A DNA stretch of 64,000 nt from Ruminococcaceae bacterium FB2012. Lineage in GTDB: Bacteria; Bacillota; Clostridia; Oscillospirales; Ruminococcaceae. Made by a program: the position numbers and the translations under genes. Under the pieces are notes generated by a model that searched no databases, had not been told where the DNA came from, and saw nothing but the letters and a program-made list of their open reading frames with translations. Within the stretch, counting starts at the first letter, position 1, and the number at the start of each line of letters is the position of its first letter. Below, piece after piece: positions 14,162 to 23,003 of this stretch. The stretch lies in the NCBI GenBank assembly GCA_900104495.1, contig FMXS01000003.1, positions 1 through 64,000 on the forward strand, read 5' to 3'.

Positions 14162-16363
14162 ATGAAAAAGAAAGCAATAGAGTTTTTCAGCCGCAGCGCG
14201 CTTCCTATCCTGATGACTTCCGTCATCGCAAGGATGATAATCAAATGCTATTACTTTGAGATGACCGCTCCCCTTACGGTGCTGTTCGCTGTTATGTCCG
14301 TGGGGTGCTTCATGCTCTTCGACCTTATCAAGAAGCGCAGGTTTTTGGGTATGCTGGTCTACCTTGCCCTGTTCTCTTTGATGATGTTCCTGGGCTCACG
14401 GCTGATGAGCGCCGGGTGGTACAACACCTTTATCACCTTCACCGACTGGTTCTATCTCAACCGTGACACCGCAGGATTCAACATCTATTACTTCTTTATG
14501 ATGTACCTGTCGGGAGGGTTCTTCCTTATCTCTATCGTCTACTATTTCACCCGGGTGAGGTTCCGGGCCACGGGGCTGATGCTCTGTCTGCTCTTCCCCT
14601 TTGTTATCTACGCAAAGCGCGCCGACATCATGAACGGATACGAGGTCACGGTGATAGTTACGGTGTTCCTGGCTATACTGGTCCACAACCGGCTCCGGGA
14701 GAACAAGCCCGCTGAGGTCAGAGCCGTTAACGATATCGCATACATCGTGACGGTGGCCGTGTTCGTTTCGGCGGCGGGGGCCTTCGCTATGCTTATACCG
14801 AAGCCCGAGGTCAAGTCCGTTCTCGAACGGGATTCCCATGCCTTTGACATCACCCCGCTGAACAACTCCAAGAACACCTACTCGCGGTACAGCGCTTCTT
14901 CCTCTGCCAGGTACGGAGCCAGCTACACCGGCGAGATACTCTTCTACTGCGAATCGGACTATCCCAAGGACGTGTATTATCTGAAACGCCAGGCCTACGA
15001 CAACTTCTACGGCGACACCTGGCACAACGACAGGGGCTCGGAGAAGTACACTACCTTTGACTACTACTCCGGAATGAACATCGACCGAAACACCTACTAC
15101 AACAGCCTCAAGGCTCTGGCCGATACAGGCAGGTACAGGCAGTACGGTCTGGACCCCTCCGTTTTCACCCTGGGAGAGTTCACCGACAGCAGTTTCCGGG
15201 TCTTTGACGAAAGGTTCAAGGGCGTCTATGTGCCCACGCCTTCCGGCGTCATCGCCAAGACTTTCAGCGAATCCCTCAGCGACCCGTATTATATGTACGG
15301 CGACGGAGAGATAATGGTCAAGAAAGTGGAGGCGGATTACGACTACACCGTCCGGTACTATCCCGAAACAGATAACTATGTGAACTACGCCTCGAAGCTG
15401 GCTATGGACGGGGACAGCTACTACACCATGCTGATGACCGCCGCGGAAAACGGCGACCTGACGAACACCGCCCTTATCACCCAGTATCAGAAGGCGGCGG
15501 AATACTACACCGGCGGTGTGGAGACTTCTCCCCGCATCGCGGAGCTGGCCCGGAGCATCGTCAAGGGGAAGGTCTCCGACTACGACAAAGCGAAGGCCCT
15601 TGAAGTCTACTACGAGAACGCGGGTTTCATCTACGATGTGGATTTCGAGCCCGACGACACCTCCCTTGAAGCCTTCCTCTTCGACCACAAGACGGGCTCC
15701 TGCACCAGCTATGCCACGGCTATGACCATAATGGCCCGCGTCGTGGGCCTGCCGGCAAGATATGTTGAGGGCTTTGCGGCCTACGAAAAGACCGACAGCG
15801 GGAGCATCGCGGTCCGGGACTCTCACGCGCACGCTTACGTTGAAGTTTTCGTAGCGGGAGCGGGCTGGCTGGTCTTCGACCCCACGGTACCGGGATATAT
15901 GTCCGAAGGCACCGGAGGCGGAGGCGGATTCAGCATATCCTCCATTGCGGAATATTTCAGCAGGGTATTCGTACTGCTGGGAGTGGGGTTATTTGTATTC
16001 ATCGTTATCATGTTCGACCGTGTGATCGAGCTGGCGTTCAGGATCAGGATGCGTTTTGTAAAGGGTGATGCGCGGATAATCAAGCTCTACGCGAGGGTGA
16101 TAAAGCTATTGGAATTTTCCGGCGGGGACGAACTGCGCTCCTACACGGCGAAGATGCTCACCGACTATGCGAGGGAGCACAACAATGCAGACATCACGCC
16201 GATAGCGCGTTTATTTGAGCGGACCTGTTTCGGGAGCATCCCGCTGGAGGACGGAGCCTTTGGTGAGGCGTACAGGCACTACAAGGGGATATACAAGTAT
16301 CTTAGGAAGAGGCCGAAGCGGCAGGATATCGTCTCAGGCGACGCAGTGCAGGAAGCAAGATAG
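14162..16363 (+). CDS. Transglutaminase-like membrane protein (TgpA/DUF3488-like)
   Basis: 733 residues. About six to seven N-terminal membrane helices (to about 225), an extracytoplasmic Tyr-rich region, then a transglutaminase/protease fold at about 460-580 with the Cys-His-Asp triad in KTGSCTSYATAM, SHAHAYVEV and VFDPTVPG. A Gly-rich turn (GTGGGGG), another membrane helix (about 600-622) and a cytoplasmic DUF4129-like tail follow. It completes the MoxR-DUF58 operon after a 53-bp gap containing TATCAACTATCAACTATCC. The last seven or so codons and the TAG stop lie inside mosaic element copy B, so the native C-terminus was probably replaced. Confidence 0.92.
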   Translation: MKKKAIEFFSRSALPILMTSVIARMIIKCYYFEMTAPLTVLFAVMSVGCFMLFDLIKKRRFLGMLVYLALFSLMMFLGSRLMSAGWYNTFITFTDWFYLNRDTAGFNIYYFFMMYLSGGFFLISIVYYFTRVRFRATGLMLCLLFPFVIYAKRADIMNGYEVTVIVTVFLAILVHNRLRENKPAEVRAVNDIAYIVTVAVFVSAAGAFAMLIPKPEVKSVLERDSHAFDITPLNNSKNTYSRYSASSSARYGASYTGEILFYCESDYPKDVYYLKRQAYDNFYGDTWHNDRGSEKYTTFDYYSGMNIDRNTYYNSLKALADTGRYRQYGLDPSVFTLGEFTDSSFRVFDERFKGVYVPTPSGVIAKTFSESLSDPYYMYGDGEIMVKKVEADYDYTVRYYPETDNYVNYASKLAMDGDSYYTMLMTAAENGDLTNTALITQYQKAAEYYTGGVETSPRIAELARSIVKGKVSDYDKAKALEVYYENAGFIYDVDFEPDDTSLEAFLFDHKTGSCTSYATAMTIMARVVGLPARYVEGFAAYEKTDSGSIAVRDSHAHAYVEVFVAGAGWLVFDPTVPGYMSEGTGGGGGFSISSIAEYFSRVFVLLGVGLFVFIVIMFDRVIELAFRIRMRFVKGDARIIKLYARVIKLLEFSGGDELRSYTAKMLTDYAREHNNADITPIARLFERTCFGSIPLEDGAFGEAYRHYKGIYKYLRKRPKRQDIVSGDAVQEAR

Positions 16364-16735
16364 TGATGCGGCGGGACCGCACAAAGTAGAAAACCCAAAC
16401 GCGAAGCGCGTTAAAAGTTTCGGTCAAGCCTTTTCCAAAGGCTTGCGGGGTCGAGGGGCGGAGCCCTCGCGAAGACAATTTATCCTCGCAAGCTCGGAAA
16501 AATCGGAGGCAGAGCCCCATTCGGCGCGAAGCGACGACCCCGGCGCTGCACAAGAAAAGAGTAGAAAAACAAAGCCGTTTTCCTACTCTTTTTTTCGTGG
16601 ACAAATCATACTCAGCGCCGGGGAAAGTGTTCTCCTGCACTCGCAGGAAACAGCGAGGACGCGAAGCGAACGAGCGTCTTTCCGTCCGTAGGAACACTCG
16701 GTAGGGATGCACCCGAGGGGGTTCGGGGATACACT
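16342..16735 (+). repeat. Mosaic intergenic element, copy B (overlaps a stop codon)
   Basis: Its head CAGTGCAGGAAGCAAGATAG encodes the end of the transglutaminase gene and supplies its stop. Modules: TGATGCGGCGGGACCG, AACGCGAAGCG, the variant-1 hairpin AAGCCTTTTCCAAAGGCTT, CGAGGGGCGGAGCCCTCG, outer core stem CCCCGGCGCTG (16538-16548) with CAGCGCCGGGG (16613-16623), inner terminator stem AAAAGAGTAG/CTACTCTTTT with a T-run at about 16588-16595, CTCCTGCACTCGCAGGA, and GAGCGTCTTTCCGTCC. The tail is shortened. Confidence 0.9.
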
Positions 16736-16836
16736 TTTCACTACGAAGTGCGGGGCTACGCCAATATTATTCTTTATTCATTCCTTCCGTTCGTCGGGTT
16801 AATAAGCAAAGTCAAAATATTTTAAGATTTGAGTTG

Positions 16837-16865
16837 TTGACAACCGCGGGAATATAGTGTATAAT
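16837..16865 (+). promoter_or_regulatory. Promoter of guaB
   Basis: TTGACA, 17 bp, TATAAT, 58 nt before the start. There is no room for a purine riboswitch between promoter and gene. Confidence 0.88.
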
Positions 16866-16922
16866 AATAAGAATAACAAATAATGAAGAAGGTTGTTAAA
16901 TAAGAAACGGGAGGTAATTACT

Positions 16923-18398
16923 ATGCTGGAAACAAATGTCAACAACAAGTTCGTTAAGGAGGGCCTCACCTTCGACGATGTGCTGCTTATCCCCGGGGAG
17001 AGCGACTGCACCCCCGATATGGTGGATATCCACACGCATCTGACTAAGGACATCGTCCTCAATACGCCGATAATGACTTCGGCTATGGACACCGTCACCG
17101 AGTCGAAAATGGCTATCGCTATCGCTCGCGAGGGCGGCATCGGCATCATCCACAAGAATATGCCCATCGCTCAGCAGGCCGAAGAGGTGGATAAGGTAAA
17201 ACGTTCCGAGAACGGCGTTATCGTCAATCCCTTCTCCCTCACCGCCGACAAGACCGTTGAGGAAGCCGACAGACTCATGGGCAAGTACAAGATCTCCGGC
17301 GTGCCTATCGTGGACGAAAAGGGCAGGCTCGAAGGCATACTTACCAACCGCGACCTGCGGTTCATCACTGATTTCAGCATCAAGATCTCCGACGTTATGA
17401 CAAGAGATAACCTTGTTACCGCTCCCGTTGACACCGACCTTGCAGGCGCCAAGAAGATACTGATGAAGCATAAGATCGAGAAGCTCCCGCTGGTGGACAG
17501 CGAAGGCATCCTCAAAGGGCTCATTACTATCAAGGACATCGAAAAGTCGGTGCAGTACCCCAACTCCGCAAGAGACAAGAAGGGCCGCCTGCTCTGCGGC
17601 GCGACTATCGGCATGACCGCCGACGTACTGGAGAGAGCCGGTGCGCTTATCGAGGCGCAGGTGGATATCCTGGCTCTCGATTCCGCTCACGGACATTCCA
17701 AGAACGTTATAGATACCCTTAAAAAGGTAAAGGCCGCTTTCCCGAACATTCCCGTTATCGCGGGCAACGTGGCTACCGCCGAGGCTGCCGTGGCTCTCTG
17801 CGAGGCCGGCGCCGACGCTATCAAGGTGGGCATAGGCCCCGGTTCTATCTGCACCACGAGAGTGGTCGCGGGCATAGGCGTTCCGCAGATCACCGCTGTT
17901 TATGACGCGGCCTGCGCCTGCGCCAAGTACGGCATCCCCGTTATCGCGGACGGCGGCATCAAGTATTCCGGCGACATCGTAAAGGCTTTGGCTGCCGGCG
18001 CCAGCGTGGTAATGCTGGGCTCTCTGCTGGCAGGCTGCGAGGAGGCTCCCGGCGACGTGGAGATCTATCAGGGCAGACAGTTCAAGGTTTACCGCGGTAT
18101 GGGCTCCATGGCGGCAATGGCCAAGGGCTCCAAGGACAGATATTTCCAGACCAACTCCAAGAAGCTGGTCCCCGAGGGAGTTGAGGGCCGCGTGGCCTTC
18201 AAGGGCCCCGTTTCCGACACCGTGTTCCAGCTGGTGGGCGGCATCCGCGCAGGTATGGGCTACTGCGGCTGCCATACTATCGAGGAACTGGGCGAGAAGG
18301 CCAAGTTCATCCGCATCACCGGCGCCGGCCTCAAAGAATCTCACCCCCACGACATCTATATCACAAAGGAAGCCCCAAATTATTCGGCTCAGCTTTGA
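16923..18398 (+). CDS. guaB: Inosine-5'-monophosphate dehydrogenase
   Basis: 491 residues from the ATG at 16923, which follows GGGAGGT; an in-frame ATG at 16893 lacks such a site. IMPDH oxidises IMP to XMP with NAD+, the committed step of GMP synthesis. Visible parts: TFDDVLLIPGES, two CBS domains (about 95-205), the substrate region DSAHGHS, the Cys loop GPGSICTTR with the catalytic Cys, the phosphate-binding IADGGIKYSGD, and the flap YRGMGSMAAM. Length and motifs are normal. It is monocistronic, with a strong terminator just after. Confidence 0.98.
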   Translation: MLETNVNNKFVKEGLTFDDVLLIPGESDCTPDMVDIHTHLTKDIVLNTPIMTSAMDTVTESKMAIAIAREGGIGIIHKNMPIAQQAEEVDKVKRSENGVIVNPFSLTADKTVEEADRLMGKYKISGVPIVDEKGRLEGILTNRDLRFITDFSIKISDVMTRDNLVTAPVDTDLAGAKKILMKHKIEKLPLVDSEGILKGLITIKDIEKSVQYPNSARDKKGRLLCGATIGMTADVLERAGALIEAQVDILALDSAHGHSKNVIDTLKKVKAAFPNIPVIAGNVATAEAAVALCEAGADAIKVGIGPGSICTTRVVAGIGVPQITAVYDAACACAKYGIPVIADGGIKYSGDIVKALAAGASVVMLGSLLAGCEEAPGDVEIYQGRQFKVYRGMGSMAAMAKGSKDRYFQTNSKKLVPEGVEGRVAFKGPVSDTVFQLVGGIRAGMGYCGCHTIEELGEKAKFIRITGAGLKESHPHDIYITKEAPNYSAQL

Positions 18399-18405
18399 TA
18401 CTTAC

Positions 18406-18440
18406 CCCGCCCGGAGAACATCTCCGGGCGGGTTTTATTT
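18406..18440 (+). terminator. Terminator of guaB
   Basis: CCCGCCCGGAGA, a three-base loop, TCTCCGGGCGGG, then TTTTATTT. The stem is perfect over 12 bp. Confidence 0.95.
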
Positions 18441-18455
18441 ATGGGGACAAAATGC

Positions 18456-18484
18456 TTGAAAATTCCAATACAGTATGTTATAAT
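18456..18484 (+). promoter_or_regulatory. Promoter of the GH95-GH26 operon
   Basis: TTGAAA, 17 bp, TATAAT, 75 nt before the start codon. Confidence 0.8.
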
Positions 18485-18558
18485 ATATAGGATACGACAA
18501 CGATCCTTTTAATTCGGAATTTCGATCCAACTATCCATTGGAAAGACGGAGGTTTTTT

Positions 18559-20862
18559 ATGATGAATACCGCACCTGCTGATCTGCTATGGTATAAGGCT
18601 CCTGCCGAGGACTGGAACGACGCTCTTGCTCTCGGCAACGGGCGCATCGGTGCTATGGTGTTCGGGCAGCCGCTTTACGAGCGCATCTGCCTCAACGAGG
18701 ACTCTTTGTGGTCCGGGGGGCCGAGGAAGAGGAACAACGCTTCGGCGCAGGAAAATCTTGACCGTGTCCGGGACCTGCTTTCCGAAGAGCGCATCCCCGA
18801 AGCGGAAGCGATAGTCAACGACGCTTTCTGCGGCACTCCCGTGAACCAGCGCCATTATATGCCGCTCTGCGACCTTAATATAATACACTACGCGGAAACG
18901 GAATGCGGGTACAAGGCCCGCTCTCTTGACCTGCGCACCGCCGTCTGCCGGACGGAATACGAGATCGGCGGCTGCGGATTTGTCCGGGAGGCTTTTGTCT
19001 CCGAGCCGGACCAGGTCGCGGTCATCCGCATTACTGCCGAAGAGAAGGGGAAGATAAGCCTTCGCATGAAGCTGGACGGCCGGGACGACTACTTTGACGA
19101 CAACACTCCCAAGGGAGACAGCATACTGTTTTACGGCGCCGAGGGCGGCGAAGACGGCATCGGCTTTGCGGCAATGCTCAAAGCGGTCCCCGAGGGGGGC
19201 GAGCTGCGGACCTACGGCAGTTTTCTTGAATGCTCCGGCGCAGACGCACTGACTGTCATCGTCGCGGCGCAGACTTCTTTCCGCTGTTCCAACCCGCGGG
19301 ACAGGGTCCGCTTTGACGCCGAGACAGCCGCCGCCAAGAGCTACGGCGAGCTTCTGGACGCACATATCAGAGACTACAAAGAATACTATAACAGGTGCCG
19401 CATCACCCTTCCGGACGACAGCGAGGGAGCATCTTCCCTTCCCACCGACGAACGGCTGGCGCGGGTACGCGAGGGCGGCCGGGACAGCAAGCTCACGGAG
19501 CTGTATTTCAACTTCGGGCGGTATCTGCTCATCGCCTCCAGCCGTGAGGGGACGCTTCCCGCAAATCTTCAGGGCATATGGAACAAGGATATGTGGCCCG
19601 CCTGGGGCTGCAAGTTCACGGTGAACATCAACACGGAGATGAACTACTGGGGCGCGGAGATCTGCGGTCTGCCGGAGCTTCATACTCCGCTGTTCGACCA
19701 CATCGAGAGAATGCGGGAGAACGGCCGTGAGACTGCCCGGGTGATGTACGGATGCAAGGGCTTCTGCTGTCACCACAACACGGACATCTGGGGCGACACG
19801 GCTCCCCAGGACTTATGGATGCCGGCTACACAGTGGCCCATGGGGGCGGCCTGGCTCTGTCTCCACCTTTGGGAGCATTACAGGTTCACCCAGGACGTGG
19901 ATTTCCTTTCGGAGAAGTTCGGTACTCTCTGCGAGGCGGCGAGGTTCTTTGTGGACTTCCTCACCGAAGACAGCAAGGGACGTTTGGTGACCAGTCCTTC
20001 GGTCTCACCGGAGAACACCTACATCACGGCCTCCGGCACCAAGGGGTCCCTTTGTCAGGGGCCCTCTATGGACAGTCAGATAATATACGAACTGTTTACT
20101 GCTGTCATCGAGGCCAGCGACATACTCGGGGGCCGGGAGGAGGAATACGCGGGGCTGCTGCGCTCCATGCGTGCCAAGCTCCCGAAGCCGGAGATCGGCA
20201 AGTACGGACAGATCAAGGAGTGGGCCGAGGACTACGACGAAGCGGAGCCGGGGCACCGGCACATCTCGCAGCTGTTTGCTCTCTATCCTGCCGACATGAT
20301 AACCTTCCGGGGGACTCCCGAGCTGGCGGCGGCGGCAAAGGCCACTCTTGAACGGCGTCTTGCTCACGGCGGCGGACACACCGGCTGGTCCCGGGCCTGG
20401 ATAATCAATCACTGGGCACGGCTCCGGGAAGGCGAAAAGGTCTCGGAGAACATCCGGGCTTTGCTTTCGCACTCCACCAGCAATAATCTTTTCGATATGC
20501 ACCCGCCTTTCCAGATCGACGGCAACTTCGGCGGCTCCGCCGGCATTGCCGAGGCGCTTTTACAGTCCCAGGGGGGAGTCATCGACCTGCTGCCGGCCCT
20601 TCCGGCGGAATGGGGCGAAGGCAGCTTCGAGGGGCTCAGGGCCAGAGGCGGAGCGGTGGTCTCGGCTGAGTGGAAGGACGGGAAGATAGTTCGGGCGGAA
20701 GTATCGGCGGTTAGTAACCGCCGATACACCGTCGCCTTCGGCACCAAAGCCGCCGTCACATCCGACGGAGAAGCGGTCCCCGTCACCTATGACGAAAAGA
20801 CCGGCCTGACGGTATTTGAGGCATCCGCCGGGAAGAGATATATTATGACCCCCGCGGAATGA
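18559..20862 (+). CDS. GH95 alpha-L-fucosidase, cytoplasmic
   Basis: 767 residues from the ATG that follows GACGGAGG (the next codon is also ATG). Family GH95 signatures: LGNGRIGAMVFG, LNEDSLWSGGPRKRN, NINTEMNYWGAE (the substrate-polarising Asn pair in this family), HHNTDIWGDTAP, SPSVSPENTY (with the general-acid Glu region) and QIDGNFGGSAGIAE (conserved Asp). GH95 enzymes release alpha-1,2-linked fucose or galactose from host or plant glycans by inversion. No signal peptide is present, so it acts on imported oligosaccharides. It shares an operon with the GH26 lipoprotein 28 bp downstream, which points to xyloglucan or mannan side chains; that is inference. Confidence 0.95.
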   Translation: MMNTAPADLLWYKAPAEDWNDALALGNGRIGAMVFGQPLYERICLNEDSLWSGGPRKRNNASAQENLDRVRDLLSEERIPEAEAIVNDAFCGTPVNQRHYMPLCDLNIIHYAETECGYKARSLDLRTAVCRTEYEIGGCGFVREAFVSEPDQVAVIRITAEEKGKISLRMKLDGRDDYFDDNTPKGDSILFYGAEGGEDGIGFAAMLKAVPEGGELRTYGSFLECSGADALTVIVAAQTSFRCSNPRDRVRFDAETAAAKSYGELLDAHIRDYKEYYNRCRITLPDDSEGASSLPTDERLARVREGGRDSKLTELYFNFGRYLLIASSREGTLPANLQGIWNKDMWPAWGCKFTVNINTEMNYWGAEICGLPELHTPLFDHIERMRENGRETARVMYGCKGFCCHHNTDIWGDTAPQDLWMPATQWPMGAAWLCLHLWEHYRFTQDVDFLSEKFGTLCEAARFFVDFLTEDSKGRLVTSPSVSPENTYITASGTKGSLCQGPSMDSQIIYELFTAVIEASDILGGREEEYAGLLRSMRAKLPKPEIGKYGQIKEWAEDYDEAEPGHRHISQLFALYPADMITFRGTPELAAAAKATLERRLAHGGGHTGWSRAWIINHWARLREGEKVSENIRALLSHSTSNNLFDMHPPFQIDGNFGGSAGIAEALLQSQGGVIDLLPALPAEWGEGSFEGLRARGGAVVSAEWKDGKIVRAEVSAVSNRRYTVAFGTKAAVTSDGEAVPVTYDEKTGLTVFEASAGKRYIMTPAE

Positions 20863-20890
20863 ACGTGTAAAAATGAAAAGGATAATCAGT

Positions 20891-22744
20891 ATGAAACGAA
20901 CAAGGATAACCGCGCTGGCAGCGGCAGTGCTGCTGCTCACCGGCTGCGGACACAGCATAGGCGAGAATTCATCTATTGCGGAGGTCTCGGAGGCGTCCTC
21001 CGAGGCTTCGTCGGAGACTGCTTCGGAGACTGCGTCGGAGGCCGTGACTACCACCGCCCCCGTCAGCGACAGCTCCGCCGAGAGCGTCACCACCACCGTG
21101 GAGGCGGAGAAGAAGATCACCGCGGTAGAGACCGCCTTCAAGGAGTATTCTCAGACCGCCGAGGCCGAGGAACTGAAAGAACTCCCCGAGGGGGTCAAGT
21201 CCGCGAAGAAGCGGAAGGACTTCTCCGGGAAGGGCTACCTCACCGGACTGAATTCAAAGCACAGCGTAACCTTTGAGTTCGACCTCCCCGAGAGCCAGTA
21301 TTACAGCATCGCTCTCACCGTGGCCGCCGATAAGGAAAGCAAATGCACCCTCACCGTGGGGGAGACCCCCGTGGGAGAGTTCACCGTCCCCGGGGACGGC
21401 AAGTTCACCCTCGTGACGCTGAAAAATATCTATGCCGAAAAGGGCAAGGCACAGTTTGCCCTGCTGACCTCCAAGGGAGCCGTGGACCTGGACAGCATCA
21501 CCGTCACCGCCAGCTCCGACGTCCGGGACCTGAAACTCAGCCTGGGGAAGGCTTCCCTCGTCAACAAGAACGCCGATGTCAACGCCCGGGCGCTCTATGA
21601 GTATATCTGTCAGAGCTACGGCAAGACCGTCCTCACGGGTCAGCACGACACCGTCGGCACCATGACCGAGACCCGCCGCATCAGCGAGATAACGGGGCGT
21701 TACCCCGCTGTCCGCTTCGGAGACCTTATGCCCTTCACCCAGGATATGATAATCGGCGAGAACGAACTGGAGTACGCCGAGAAATGGGCCGAGGACGGCG
21801 GCATCGTGGGCTATATGTGGCACTGGCTCGCTCCCGGCGGCGGCAAGAGCTGTTACGCCGACGAGTCCGACTTCGACCTCTCAAAGGCCGTCACCAAGGA
21901 GAAGATCTACGACCTCTCCCTTGACGAGCTCAAAAAGCTCAAGAAGTCAAAGAAGATCTCCGCCGAGTGCCTTGCGATAATTGAGGACATCGACAAGGTC
22001 TCCGAGAAGCTGGCGGAGCTTCGGGACAAGGGCATCGCCGTACTGTGGAGACCCCTCCACGAGGCCTCCAACGGGTATTTCTGGTGGAGCAAGGACGAAA
22101 GCTCCTACATATGGCTCTGGAAGCTGCTCTATCAGCGGCAGACAAATTACCATAAGCTGAACAACCTTATCTGGGTATGGTCCGCCCAGGACGACGACTG
22201 GTACGTCGGCGACAGGATGTGCGACATCGTCTCCGCAGACATCTACGATAAGGGCAACACTGCGGGACAGGTGGAAAAACTGCTGTTCCTGCAGGATATT
22301 ACCGCCAACAAGCCTATCGCAATGGCCGAGTGCGGCACCACGCCTTCCATACAGTCCATGGCCGATCAGCACGCTCTTTGGAGCTATGTGGGACAGTGGG
22401 GAGGGAGCTACCTCCTCAACGAGGATATCTCCCTCAACGAGGAGTACAACACTCTGGAATCTCTGGTGAAGTTCTATTCCAACGACCTCACCGTCACCCG
22501 CGAGGAGCTGCCGGATCTCAAGGCCCGGGCCGCCGAGCTGGCCAAGGCCGGGGAGGAAAAGAAGCCCGCCGAGACCACCGCTAAGGACAAGGACAGCTCC
22601 GAAAAGGAGACAGTGAAAACCGAAAAGACCACCAAGGCTCCCGACAGCTCAGAGGGGTCCGGCGCCGACACTACGACCAAAAAGACCACGGCAAAAACCA
22701 CCAAAAAGACCGCCTCCGAGACCGCGAAAAAGCAGGCGGACTGA
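20891..22744 (+). CDS. GH26 beta-mannanase lipoprotein with CBM35-like domain
   Basis: 617 residues from the ATG at 20891, which follows AAAAGGAT. Lipobox LLTGCG; a Ser/Glu/Thr linker follows. Residues of about 85-225 resemble a CBM35-type module (EAEELKELPEG, GKGYLTGL, DLDSITVTAS). The GH26 domain (about 235-555) starts at LTGQHDTVG and carries the acid/base Glu in VLWRPLHEASNG and the nucleophile Glu in IAMAECGTTPS, with MWHWLAPGG between. GH26 enzymes are mainly endo-beta-1,4-mannanases. The C-terminal 60 residues are a Lys/Thr-rich tail. Surface anchoring plus the cytoplasmic GH95 partner suggests stepwise glycan use. Confidence 0.92.
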   Translation: MKRTRITALAAAVLLLTGCGHSIGENSSIAEVSEASSEASSETASETASEAVTTTAPVSDSSAESVTTTVEAEKKITAVETAFKEYSQTAEAEELKELPEGVKSAKKRKDFSGKGYLTGLNSKHSVTFEFDLPESQYYSIALTVAADKESKCTLTVGETPVGEFTVPGDGKFTLVTLKNIYAEKGKAQFALLTSKGAVDLDSITVTASSDVRDLKLSLGKASLVNKNADVNARALYEYICQSYGKTVLTGQHDTVGTMTETRRISEITGRYPAVRFGDLMPFTQDMIIGENELEYAEKWAEDGGIVGYMWHWLAPGGGKSCYADESDFDLSKAVTKEKIYDLSLDELKKLKKSKKISAECLAIIEDIDKVSEKLAELRDKGIAVLWRPLHEASNGYFWWSKDESSYIWLWKLLYQRQTNYHKLNNLIWVWSAQDDDWYVGDRMCDIVSADIYDKGNTAGQVEKLLFLQDITANKPIAMAECGTTPSIQSMADQHALWSYVGQWGGSYLLNEDISLNEEYNTLESLVKFYSNDLTVTREELPDLKARAAELAKAGEEKKPAETTAKDKDSSEKETVKTEKTTKAPDSSEGSGADTTTKKTTAKTTKKTASETAKKQAD

Positions 22745-22912
22745 ATGCGCCGAGACGGCGTAAAGCCGCATTAATTCACACAATATGCAAAAAAACTTTG
22801 TCCTGCTGAAGCGAATAATGGTTAATTGATTTAAACAATTTGTGCAAAACAGACTATTACAGCGCGGGTTTTTGTGAGAGTATACAAAAAAAGGGAAATT
22901 GCGAAAAAACTA
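22745..22912. other. Intergenic DNA upstream of the pilin gene
   Basis: AT-rich and non-coding. At 22839-22864 it holds AATTTGTGCAAAACAGACTA, similar to the TTTGTGCAAAACTAT core found before two dockerin transcription units. No terminator for the GH26 gene is obvious. Confidence 0.5.
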
Positions 22913-22941
22913 TTGACAAAACGGGTAATAGGGTGTATAAT
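22913..22941 (+). promoter_or_regulatory. Strong promoter of the pilin gene
   Basis: TTGACA, 17 bp, TATAAT: perfect consensus, 63 nt before the start codon. Confidence 0.92.
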
Positions 22942-23003
22942 TCAATTACAGCAAGAGCAAACGGCTCTGCTGAAAAAGAATTATTTTTATGGAGGGATTT
23001 CCT

